Below are positions 1 through 11,090 of a stretch of 64,000 nucleotides of DNA, one piece after another (position 1 is the stretch's first letter; every line of letters starts with the position of its first letter). The notes below the pieces were generated by a model. The model saw only the letters and a program-made list of their open reading frames with translations, did not search any database and was not told the origin of the DNA. The stretch is taken from assembly GCA_003342895.1 (NCBI GenBank), contig PTFA01000541.1, positions 1 to 64,000 on the forward strand, in the 5' to 3' direction. The position numbers and the translations under genes are program-made. This DNA comes from Casuarius casuarius (taxonomy: Eukaryota > Chordata > Aves > Casuariiformes > Casuariidae).

Positions 1-1611
1 ATCTTGTGATAGGTGGGTAAGGTGTCTTCTGATGCCAAGCAGGGGGGCAGGACAGCCCAGCAGGACAGGCCCACCACAGCTGCTCGGCACGTAGGCAGGG
101 AGGCACACCGTGGCTGCTGATACAGGCAGGAAGACACATGATCAGTGGCAACTCACGTGCACACACTCTGGGCTCAAATCACAGCTACCACTTCATTACT
201 TTCTGCCTTAAAGACTCTCCACTGTCTTACCAGCATCACTCAATCTTGGTCCCCAACAAATTACATTTTCTGCTCACTTACTTACCGTTAACAAAGCCTC
301 ACCAGCACTTCCTGAATTATCGAAGATATGCCAGCCTTTCTGAAGTTGTTCCAGCCCATTTCTACCAAGAGGTCCTTGGGAAAATCATTTGCAAAATAAG
401 ACAGTTGAAAGCAACATCATAGTCCCAGGGTAGTTTTGACTGCAGGGGCTGCTTGAGAAGCTATATAAATAGGCAGCTGGCCTGTTGTCTCAAGAACAAT
501 ACTCAAGATAAAAAACATAGGTCTTCCTAAGTGTAGATACGATCTGTACAGATCATACCTAAGCTAGAAGTATCAGATCAACACAAAGAATTATGAATGT
601 TAGTCATGTTTAATACAGCCCTTTAGCCCAAATCTCAAACACTATCAGGACCAGCAGCTAATTAAGGTGGACCTAAGGCCACCAAGGAGCATTATGGGAT
701 CAGCTGACACATTATCTTAATGCTAACTGGGGAGGAAGGGAGTCAGTAAATTATGGATGCCTTTGCTGTCTGGGACATCACACAATGCTTCTAACACACG
801 TTATGCTGTGAAATAAGATATGCCCTGTGAATAATAATAACTTTGAACGGAAGAAAGGCTATAAAAATCATCAAGTTGTTGTGGGAGAAAAGGCTTAAAA
901 AACTTTTCTCCTCTTTGCATGAATTTTTTTTCAGGTAGGTGAATGGATGTCGTGCATTTGAACAAGTAGACATTTATGTCTCAATGAGAGGATATCTTGT
1001 TAGGCTTACAGAGACTGTTATCATAAATAGCCAAACTTCAATATCTCATAGACAATAGAGCTTTATAGCATGATTCTTCAATAAAATCTACCAATATGTG
1101 TTTAAACTGGAAGATATATTTTTAAATGGAAAGATATACAATCTGCATTTGAGGACACAAAATGAAAGCAAATTCTACAGTCTTTGGAGACAGCACTTAT
1201 CAGCACTATTGCAAACAGCAACATGTACATTTTACTTCCATTTACATTGTACTACTTTAATTTTCTTGATGTTGATGTTCATTCAGTGTATTGGGTTTTG
1301 CCCTGTTCTATTAAATTAAAGAGTGCACTAACATTAAATATTTTCTCCTTGTGAAGATATTTGAAGATCATGATTAAACCATACCCTAAATCCTTTAGAG
1401 ATGAATAGCAGCTACCTAAGCCAGAAGAAAAGGCTACCAAGGTTTGATTATTAAACTTATCAAATACAGATTTTGAATACCACAAGGACTGTGGTACATT
1501 TTCAAATTTAATTTCTTGAAAGTAATCTGTTGGAAAACCAAGATCTTAAAACTCTCTCTGAAACAAAGAATTCCAACAATATTTTAATTGCTATATTTTT
1601 ATAGTTGCATA
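1..1611. other. Gene-free AT-rich DNA
   Basis: No exon, RNA gene or recognisable repeat is visible. The longest open frame (138-422, plus strand, 94 codons) matches no family I know and is no longer than chance allows. A good-looking TATA-box match (tatataaatag, about 463-473) occurs, but it has no convincing initiator or downstream exon, so I do not call a promoter. Confidence 0.6.
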
Positions 1612-1750
1612 AATCATAGAATCATATAATAATGCAGGTTACGGAGGACCTCAGGAGGTCATCTGTTCCAACCCCCAGTCAGAGCAGGGCTAACTGATGT
1701 CATGTCAGGATGCCTGGGACCTGTGTCATAGTCAAACCGGCAATTCTCAA
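1612..1750 (-). mobile_element. CR1 LINE 3' end, antisense relic
   Basis: On the plus strand the segment opens with two copies of an atcatagaat-type octamer. It continues with a block reading gacctcaggaggtcatctg, then ttccaacccccag and agagcagggctaac. This is the reverse complement of the 3' untranslated end of avian CR1 elements, so the element lies on the minus strand. CR1 is a non-LTR retrotransposon of the LINE class; its copies are usually 5'-truncated, and only about 140 bp survive here. The similarity fades near 1750 (aaaccggcaattctc). No coding part remains. The family call is recognition by eye; the subfamily cannot be assigned. Confidence 0.85.
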
Positions 1751-2712
1751 GCAAAATACATAGATTATATCCTATAACAAATAGCTAAAATGGATACATT
1801 TCCACATATGTTTGAAGTCATATCAGCACTTTCAAATGGAAGATTTTTCTATCAGAAAATTTTGAACCCAATACATTGACTTTCTTTCATTCAACTAACT
1901 AGATAATGAAACGAAAAAAAAGAAGAAATAAAATTTAGAAGAATAAAAACATTCCTTTTTGTGAAAAGGAATGGTTTGTGTGCCCAAATTTTCTTAGGAG
2001 TCAATGAAAGTATCTATTCAGAAAATTTCTCTCCTCTGGGGCAGTTATCTAGTTATACACATCTAGCTAGCTCTTTGGCAGAAGGCAAATTCCCAGTACC
2101 ACTTAAACTTATTACAAAAGAAATCATACGGAACATGAAAATAGAAAGCACAAACGTCACGTTATCATCCCTCCTTACCACTATTTTTCTATGTTATTAG
2201 TGTTTCATATCCACAGTTCTCTGAATAAAGCAATGCTAATGACACACACACAATAGCAATAGAAACAGAACTGATAATTTTTGCCCAACTTTGGAATAGA
2301 TTCCTATACAAAAAAAAAAAAGCATAACTTTTGCTTATAAGCCTTAGAGAACATACAAAGTGACAAGAGTCAGCTAGAAAAGTCAATGATAAGAATGATG
2401 AATTTCTTCTGTAAGCATCATATATTACAAGCACTCAGTTATGTTATTAGCTAGCAAGTATAGAACAACTAACTGTAATTACTCTTGCTAAAGGCTTAGA
2501 ATCTGTTTGCAGAATTCACTGCCATAGGCTTCACTGCACTGATGACTGTATTTAGCCCATTTAAAGGAAAAATGTGTCCCTGAATTTAAGATGAATATCA
2601 ATATTATTTATTTTTATATATGCCTAAATAAACAAAATCATAAAATGCCCCATGGAAAATTGTTAAGAAAGCAACAGGCATAAAAGCAGTAGAAACTATA
2701 ATGACATAATAC

Positions 2713-2733
2713 AAAAAAAAAAAAAAAAAAAAA
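2713..2733. repeat. A21 homopolymer
   Basis: An uninterrupted run of 21 A. The upstream 100 bases are AT-rich with no recognisable retrotransposed gene. Confidence 0.95.
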
Positions 2734-3454
2734 CTAGAGATTTTTAATCTCCCACTATGATTTCAGAAAATGTATCAAGGATGTACCATGTGAGACAGAC
2801 ACTTGGTCTAGCTCTGATTAATTGTAGCAATGGTTATGAACAAGCTTCTTAATATACTTGAAGCAAGAAGTTCTCATCTGTTGATCCAGCTTGAATGGGA
2901 AGGAGCAGTGGTGCTTCAGAAACCAGACTGGCTTTTCCAGAGCTAAGTTGGGCATCCTAAATCCTAATAGTCTATTCTCAAGGCTGTTCCACGCGGCAAT
3001 AGGAAAGTCATCATCGGTCATCCAGGCCTCCAGGACTTTCTACTCCAATGGTCAAGGAGGAATCATATTCCCTATTGCAGAAGAGTGTACCGAAATTCCT
3101 CAGTTCTAATGCTGGCCAGAACAGGAAAAGAATAACGAGAAACTTGCCAAATTCTTCATATTACATATTTGAACTGCTACTTGCACTGAATGTGAGAAGG
3201 AAGACCTACATAACAGAATGCACTGGAGCTAGGTCCCATTTTCCACTTGAAGTTCCATTGACTTTTCCAGCGCCACAGAAGGACCACAAAAACAAGAAAT
3301 TAAAGGAATATTGAATTATCATGGACAAAGTATATTTCTGATAAGAGAAATAAGTGGAGGGAAGAAAATGAATTACTGATTGACTGTAAGTATTGCTTTT
3401 TCAGTCAGTGCAAAAGTCTTAGTCCTGATAATATTCCCAACCAGTATATTCACC

Positions 3455-3472
3455 AAAAAAAAAAAAAAAAAA
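3455..3472. repeat. A18 homopolymer
   Basis: An uninterrupted run of 18 A inside a short open frame, where it would encode poly-lysine. That frame is an artefact of the run. Confidence 0.95.
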
Positions 3473-4974
3473 GTAGCCATGCTAGTTTTGTATAGTGTCT
3501 CTAAAGCAGTATATCTGCAGAAAAAAGACTTATGCACATCTGAGCATGGAAGACATTTTGAGGTGAGCTAGGAGCTGAAAAGAATGTTTAATTCAGTAGC
3601 CAAACAAGTAACTGAATATAAAATATATTCACAAAGAAAAGAAATCTCTGAACATTCTGCCAAAAGTTTCTAGTAAATAAGGTGTTGTTCCTCCACTGTC
3701 CATGGTCTTTCTGCTAGGCATTGCTGTCATCTGGAGCAAAACTGATTGCCTATGTTTGCTATAGCCTTGGGCTGTCCGTGTGTGTGTTTGGACTTTGGGA
3801 CGAGTTTCATATTTACCTCCACAGTAAGAGAAGTTTCAACTAGAAAAGAATTGTTGGAATCATGCCATGTTCAAAGAGATTTGAGAAAGCCTGAAGAAAA
3901 GATGCAAACTTATATGCCACTGAAAGCTGTCCAATGACCACTCTACACCGCCAGCATAGAAATAGCTTACAGGTGGAGACAAGCAAAATGAAGTCCTTAA
4001 GCCACAGCTCCCAATAAGTGCCTAAACAGTCCCTTCATGGGGGGACTTTCATGGTTATTGGACCATACACCTTTATAGGGATAAATGTGCATGGCAAGGT
4101 TTGGAGCCCTAAGATTGTTCTATAACCTTAGGGAAAGGCAATGGAGGATGAGCGTCAATGATAGGACACCTTTCCCTATTCAGCTAGACCGTGGATAGTT
4201 TGCTTCAGCACAATGAAGAAGTTCTGAAGTAGTCTGTGTTAGTCTCAGTTTTGAATTGTCTGGCAATATCCATAAAATATTATAAATACTAGCCAAACAA
4301 CTGGGCCTTGAAATATTGCCTGAGATCCAGACAAAGTAACTTGTTCTCTGCTAAAACCCAGACTGTTACTGCCTCATAAAATGGGCATTCATCTCTTCTG
4401 TGTAATTTACTGACTATCTAAAAATGAATAATAGAACAACACCAACCTGCGATTGCCATCCGTGAGCCCAGTTCTTCAGCCCTTCGGATGGCAGAGCTGC
4501 CGTGGAAGCCCATGATTAAGTATTACGGGAGCAAGCCCCAGTGCTACTAAAACCAGATTTATTTTTTTATGGTTGGTTTAAAACACATACGTTTGACAGT
4601 GCTGAGGCCATTATTTTCCCCATTAAAGGAATATCATTGTATATGGAGTGCTTAAATTGAGGGCATTATATTTAGGAGATCCACCCTCCCCTCTGCAACA
4701 AAAGTCAACTGCGATGAGACCGAGAGAACGGAGGTCAAAGGCATTTTCGGGTAGCTCCTAGGCTGTAGACCTCTGTTCCTTGAATGACTAGTGTAAATAA
4801 AGATCTTCCTCCCTTCAGAACTCAAATGTATTTGCCGAAACTACTGTAGGGTGGAAGTAGAGAGCAACAATTCTTTGTCAAAATGAAAAGATGTATGCTA
4901 CAGTCTCTTGCTGGGTCTGTTAGTTACTGTTCTGCATTTTTGCTGTTGGCTAGTAAAAAATGGAGAGTGCTTAT

Positions 4975-6250
4975 TAAATTAATGGACAACACCAGACTAA
5001 AAATGCTTTGGAGACCAATATTAGAATTCAAAATCACATTAAGAAATTGGGGAAATGGTGTGAGAAAAAGCAAATGTGATTCAGCAGGGACAAGAACAAA
5101 ATAATACTGTTGAGCTTGGTTATCTTGCCTAGTGTGAACCACTGAAGCATTAAGTTTCTAGTCCAATTTGGTCACCTGGGATGCCTTATAACTAATGAAA
5201 GACGGCACCTCAAGATGGTGATTCAGCCATACTATTTTAGATACATATCTTAGGAAGAAATAGTATCACCCTTTGAAATACTTAAGACTTTCCAGTGATC
5301 ACTGAAGCCAGCTAGCACGTTATGTTGGACTAGATGCCCTACTCTATTGCCGATAACGACAGATAAGGCGAATCTTATCCATTTTTTTGTAACTTAGGGA
5401 ATATAAGTAAGGGAATGACAGTCAGAGCAGCTGTTCTTCAGAATAGGATTTGGGGATTAGAGTGGATCGAGAGCTTAAGAGGAATCAACACTGTCACGCT
5501 GTGACAAGGAAGGGAGGACATCTGAGCTAATCCTTCCATTCTGCTTAGCACTGGAAAGCTGTCAGCTGAACATCCACACTCATTCTTGGACACTGAACTT
5601 CAATAAAGTTGTAAATGAACTGGAGAGAGGCCAGAGGCTAGCAGCAGGAGTAATCAGTGGTCTAGACCACGCAGCCTTTAAGGGAACATTGAAAGAGCAG
5701 GAATTGGTTTTCCTAAAAATGGGGAGAACAAGATGTGATAACAAAAATTTAATTAGATTTAATAAAATCTTCTGAATGGTGAGGAACATACCAGGATTTC
5801 TCTCTTAAGTACAAGGAAAGATTACCTAGAACATAGCTGAACCTTAATCACTGGAGGTTTTAAGAAGCTGAAGATCTAAAGGTATGGTTAAGTTATAGGT
5901 GATATCTCAAGATAGGGGTGGATCCTTAATCTTTTTCAAATCAAGGAATCATCTCCTCTTTTTGGGGAGAGAGAAGGGATCATCTTATGTCATGTTGCCA
6001 GAGTGGTTTCCTTACAGAGCCAAATGAAGATCTGTCCATAATTCAAAGTATTTTCCTTACCCTTAAATCCACTCCATCCTGCTTGCTTCTTTGCTTGCAT
6101 ATGTGAGTCTGTGCATTATTATTTAAACTATTCATGCTTATTTTTCAGACCACCTTCTAAAGTATTAACAAAATTCAGAAGCCACAATCCACAGACTGAG
6201 AAATGTTGGACTACATGACCTTCTGAAGTGCCTTTCAGCCCTGTCTTACT
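4975..6250 (+). mobile_element. Ancient CR1/L3-like LINE, reverse-transcriptase C-terminal part plus 3' end, interrupted
   Basis: Three colinear blocks match the order of a CR1-type ORF2. Around 4985-5100, one frame (codons from 5035) reads HIKKLGKWCEKKQM, a stop, then FSRDKNKI. This fits the LxKWxxxNxMxFNxxKCK stretch just after the catalytic FADD region. From about 5446, ggggattagagtggatcgag and then gagctaatccttcc fit the DLGVLVDxKL and following segments. From 5611 an open stretch reads ELERGQRLAAGVISGLDH, matching the [18 protein letters not shown] block, and continues into the LxELxLFxLxKxRxRxD block. The 3' end (6207-6240) reads ttggactacatgacc, a classic CR1/L3 terminal motif. The element is heavily decayed, with stops and indels, and encodes nothing functional. 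Assigning it to an L3-like old branch rather than a younger CR1 is inference from its divergence. Confidence 0.8.
5115..5440 (+). mobile_element. Probable insertion inside the ancient CR1/L3-like element
   Basis: The FADD-proximal block and the DLGVLVDxKL-like block are normally about 230 bp apart in CR1 ORF2, but here they are about 460 bp apart. The extra DNA contains a second CR1-like 3' terminal motif (ttggactagatgccct, about 5325-5340) in the same orientation. The simplest explanation is a nested, short, 5'-truncated CR1 copy. The exact borders cannot be read, and the alternative of a local rearrangement of the host element remains open. Confidence 0.45.
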
Positions 6251-7159
6251 GCAAGGTCACATTCAGTAAATAAGGACATGAGCAGTCTCCTTCATTCAGG
6301 GGCATCACTTAGGTTTTTAAAGTTAGTCATATGCTAAAGGACTTGCTGAGTAGGGGACTAAAACTGCAATAATTGAGTGGTGAATCAAGCTTCACATTTG
6401 GTCTATATATATAAAAAAAAGTGAATGTTAAATTCCCTTCTCATGACAAAAGATTGGCTATTTCTGGACCTTTATTGTGTTTTTAATCCCTCTAAATGTT
6501 TCATCTTTATAGATTGTATTATTTATTTATTACAATCCTTGTCATTCCCTCCAGCTGTGTCAGGACACTATTTCTCCCTGTACAAAATAAATAGCTTATA
6601 AAATTTTTCTTTAGGGGAACTCAGGCACAAATAATAATGTGCACTCCTTCTAAGTCACAGATAACAGGCTGATAAATTGTTGTTCTTAGTACCTGTTTTG
6701 AATTTCTCGCCCTGAAGGGTGTGCACTCCTGTGCATAATACAAGATGGTTTGTTACATAGCATAGACTACTTTAGCAGAGAGTTATCTCAACTAACTTCG
6801 GACAGCTAATTTTTGTGTGTCTAAAGATTGTGTGTAAATTAGCTACCCAGGCTTCCCCAATACTCAGAGGAGAAAGACAAGCACTTCCAGCAGATATTTA
6901 AGCCTGCCTGGTCTGAATTACTCTCTAGAGATGTGTCCCTTGACGGTAGACAGAGATTATACCAACTTAGATGCCTTAGTTTATTTCCTAAAGTGAGGTG
7001 GGAATGCATCCAAGTCTTAAAGGAAGATTGTTCCCTTGCTTTGTCAGATGGTTAGGCATGTGGGAGTTAGTATTTATATTAAGGTTTCACAGCTAGCTGT
7101 TCCCAGACCATTGATTTTAATGGAACCGTGTGAATTAATCACCCAGGAATCCAGCTCTA

Positions 7160-7177
7160 TTCTTCTTCTTCTTCTTT
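7160..7177. repeat. (CTT)n microsatellite
   Basis: About six TTC/CTT units in a row, followed by imperfect pyrimidine-rich sequence to about 7190. Confidence 0.85.
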
Positions 7178-9962
7178 GTCTTCCTCTTGCTGGATCTCAT
7201 TCCGTTTTCAGAGATGGGTCTCCAAAATTAGGAAATTCCAGCAATAATATTGGATAATAATAAGTTTGAGCCTTCATCATTTCAAGAGCTTATACTTCTA
7301 CCTCCTGAAGACTCCCACCTCTAAGTGTAGATATACAGTGCTATCAGCAGATACCGGTTGATTTCACATAGGTAAAGCCCCAAATTGTGGAGCTGAAGTA
7401 TGACTGGTATGTTTAAGTAATCAATGTGGAGAGATATTCTAAATATCTGTTCTGCAAAGAGAGCTTCAGCCTTTCTTTCTGACCACCGTATGTTCACTGT
7501 GTGGCTGAGACAAACCATTTCAAGTGAGTTGAAACCTTCTCCGTGAGTTTCTCGGCTGTACGTAAAGTTCTATAGAAAAATCAAACAAAACCTATTTGGA
7601 ACATATAAGCTCTGATGTCCCTTCCTACCCCTAAAATATCATCTAGCAAGTAGCAGCCAGTGCTTTCAAAGGATATAAATAGCTCTTGGGTTATGTTAAT
7701 TAGGATGGCAGAAAGTAGCTGCATTGTGCAGCTAGAAAGACTGAAATCACATGCAGCTATTTGTAGTACACCTAATAACATCAGTGTTTGAAAACAAGCC
7801 AGATTCCCAGATTCCTAAAAAAAGGTGTCTTTTACCTGAAAAGCTGCTAGTTGTTAATGGTTTAATTGCTACAGGTCTGCAAGCCCTAGGTTGTGACAGG
7901 TGTGATTTAAAAAAGTAATTCAGATTTGCTGTCATTAAAGAATTCTGGATAAGAATGTCAAAAAAAACCCTGAATGTTGGGTCATATCCCTGCCACTCAC
8001 AGTAAACTAGGATACAGAGGATTGATAAAGTGCCCCCATGGAGTTTTACTTGATTTTCTGGACAGCTGTAAAGGACTTCTGCCCATGACAGGACAGTAGG
8101 TTAATTTAGGCAATAGGGCAAGCCATTTGGTGTTCAAGGGAGATTTCACTTCTGTCTACAGCACTCATGCATCTGCAGTCCCAGGGAGTGCTGAGGAGCA
8201 GAATTTTCTTGTGATCTAGGTCTGTCATGTCATATGCGTTGAATGTGGCAGCATTTGGTTAAATTCTTCCTCACCTTCTCCAAAAGACATACCTGCATTT
8301 TGTGTGTTTCCAGTGCAGCTACACAGTTTCCCCATCCACAGCCTTGCATAGTCATGTGTGGGCAACCTGATCTGCAGTCCAATCACCTGCCACAAGAAGT
8401 CAGTCCATGGCAGAGACACCCAGATGTTTGCCACCTATAAGGAGGTAGCTAAACCTGAAACACTTGAGGGAGATAGTGAAGTTACAAGGAAGGATGAAGT
8501 TGAGTATATCAGGATAGGATGAAGGGCTGGAGTGCATGCATGCAGGAGGTAACCAGACCTGACAGACATCTTGGAGAAAGTGCTTGGTTACTTGTGGGGG
8601 AATCTAAAATCAGTAGACAGATGTTTTCTCTTAAAATCTTCTACCTGTGAGTGTCTCTGTTCAGCTTTTCCCTTCTTACCCCAGCAGTCCTGCGCATAGC
8701 TAAGAGTGGATGCTGGGGCGTGAGCTACCATCTGTCAAAATATGTTCCTTCCGTGTGTAATATGAAATATTATTATATTTATTTTCATTTTAGAGAAATA
8801 AGTACTTTATATTTTCTCTGTGCATGTGGGTGCCAGTCTTCCTGACTGCCTTTCCTCCACCCTCATCAATTTATGGCCTGACTGGCCAGATATTTCATAG
8901 CAGGGCCTAAGTCACAAACACTGGTTCTTCTAAAATCATGAAAATAGGTGATAGGAGAGAAGAGAGATCCTATCAATGCCCCTATTTAGAGAAAGATGCA
9001 ATACCTGCTCATGCTTAATTAAAGCATCCATGCAGGGAACAGGATTTATAAACTCCTTATCTACAGGGAAAGACTGAAAAAGCACTTATGCTCTATTAGA
9101 CAACCAAGAATCTAGGACCCGAATCAAGTGGAAAACAGTCTTTGTCAGCTTCACTGCTCTAGCACAGCGTGCTTGTGCATGCTATCCATGTTTGCCCATG
9201 TATATAAAGAGCATATTAATTCATCTCACTTGGAGTGAACCCGGCACTGTGCACAGAGGTCCTGATTCTACACATGCGTTTACAGGATCTGAGCCCCATG
9301 TTTGAACAGTGTTGTACGTTTCAGGTTTGGCATGCTTTGAGATGCGAAAATTATCTCTCTTTGAAATAAAAATTGTCAAGGAATTTGGATGCTGGGGCAT
9401 GTTAAATCATAAAGGACAGGTTAAAGCTGAATTCCAGCATGGAGAGGATGATAGAGTGAGGACAGGAAAAAGAGAGTAGTATAAGATAAGAGAATTAAAA
9501 ATGATTTCTTAATGGGCTCATTGCAGAATTACCTTTAGAATAAGTATGTAAAACATTCAGACAGTTAGTGTGCTGGGTACCAGACTGGGATGATTAGATG
9601 ACCCTGACCAATGCAGCCTCTGAGACCTCTCAGCGGTGCTACTTCATTCAGGGTCATTCCAGCCTTGAACCTCTTTGGAGACTTAACCCCTATACCTCTT
9701 CTTCTTAAGCGCCTCATGTTTACTGCTAAATTCCAGCTTCTCATCGGACTGAATCATATTGCCTCATAATCCGCCTTTGTTATTGTAAATTGTCAGAATG
9801 GAGTTTCCCAAGCTAGGTACTTTAAAGGGATTTCCCTGGTTAAGGCTGGTCACCACCATGAGAGATGTTGTCTTCCCTGTCTCCCATGAGCAGAAGTCAG
9901 TTTGTTTAGTCACTGAAATAATTACACATCTCTCTCTCTGTGCAAGACAGTAGAGCATTTTC

Positions 9963-9976
9963 TTTTTTTTTTTTTT
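9963..9976. repeat. T14 homopolymer
   Basis: An uninterrupted run of 14 T, with an AT-rich flank. Confidence 0.9.
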
Positions 9977-10679
9977 AATTTAAATGCATGATGTATTCAT
10001 TCTCATAATTGCCAAAGTTTGCTTATTAATGCCTTTTTCATTTCTTTACTGATTTTTGAAGTGCAAGGGTCAAGCGAGGCCTGAAGACCAGGTTTTCAAT
10101 TACTGTTGGATTATACACTATATAAGTATTAACTAGGAATTAAAGAAATATAGAGGACCTAATTATATGTTTAGCTTTTGCTCCGAGGCTTACTTTTTAA
10201 CTGATATCTCTGTCATATTTAATGAGATTTCATCAATTATTATTGATGTATGGCAAGCAAATACCTACCAATGGATGTGATTTCATTACTCGTTCAGCAC
10301 AGCAAATCATTTCAACCCCTCCTCTCCCTGAAAAAGCTTCCAACACACTTGTCTGAAAATAGTGTTTTTTTCATTTTTGCATGTATTCTCAACATCTTTT
10401 TTCAGCAAAAATGCTCATTTGTGGAGGGCCTGAATTGGAGATGTTATTGCTTTATTCAAGTTTTCACCTGAAAAAAATATATATGGTGGTTGCTGTGTTG
10501 TTTTTTTATTATTATTTTAGGCAAATTAAAAATATTTATTTCAGGATAATGAGTGCTTTTAGGAAAACAACTGTTTTTACCAAGTCATCTGACTGATTTT
10601 TTTTAATTTAATTTTCTTCCAAATGAAATGTGAGCATTCAGTTGCTAAAAAGCAAACTAAAGAATACTTAATTTTCAGC

Positions 10680-11090
10680 TTTTTAGTGGGAAACATTTCA
10701 CAACCAGTTGTAGTGCTGTCATACTGTCTGTGTTCATAAACATACAACTCAACTCAACTGCATCAGCCCGCAGTCGCTTTAGTCCAACATTCAGTCTCTG
10801 AAAGGAGACAGTAACAGATGTTGATGGAAAGAGTATCAGAAATGAGGCAAGTAAAGATTAACATCTTGTGTTACGTATGTATTTAGACCTGTATGAGCTG
10901 GTGATTGCATCTGACCCATCATGCTTAGCAGCTGCCAATAAACCTATTCTCTGTGAATTTGTCCTAACTTTTTCGGTCTACATACACATTTGTTTTCCAC
11001 AACAGCCTCATGAATTCCATGACTGAATTATGCATTTTCAGTAAAACTATGTAAATTATTCATTTTGTGTAAAACTCTGTAAAATTATTT
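10680..11090. other. Candidate conserved non-coding block
   Basis: The segment lacks recognisable repeat sequence and has the even, AT-rich, motif-dense texture typical of vertebrate conserved non-coding elements. It includes a repeated actcaactc patch, gctgccaataaacc, and a closing tract with three related gtaaaactatgtaaatt-like phrases. Conservation cannot be tested here, so the call is only a pointer for alignment. Confidence 0.2.

Larger units (their letters stand above)
1751..4949. other. Gene-free AT-rich DNA with A-runs
   Basis: Nothing protein-like or RNA-like is recognisable. Overlapping open frames on both strands between 2818 and 3314 show no family resemblance. Homopolymer A-runs sit at 2713-2733 and 3455-3472. 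They could be tails of long-decayed retrocopies, but no source gene or target-site duplication can be seen beside them. Confidence 0.55.

Noticed and set aside
461..475. TATA-box consensus (tatataaatag), also similar matches near 9203 and 31586
   Set aside because: TATA-like words are expected by chance in AT-rich DNA, and none has an initiator or exon at the right distance.
696..720. cttaatgctaactgggg, loosely like a known microRNA seed region
   Set aside because: The match covers only about ten bases and the flanks do not fold into a precursor-like hairpin.
9580..9700. gatgattagatgaccctg, suggestive of a CR1 3' end
   Set aside because: The neighbouring bases do not continue the CR1 pattern on either strand.
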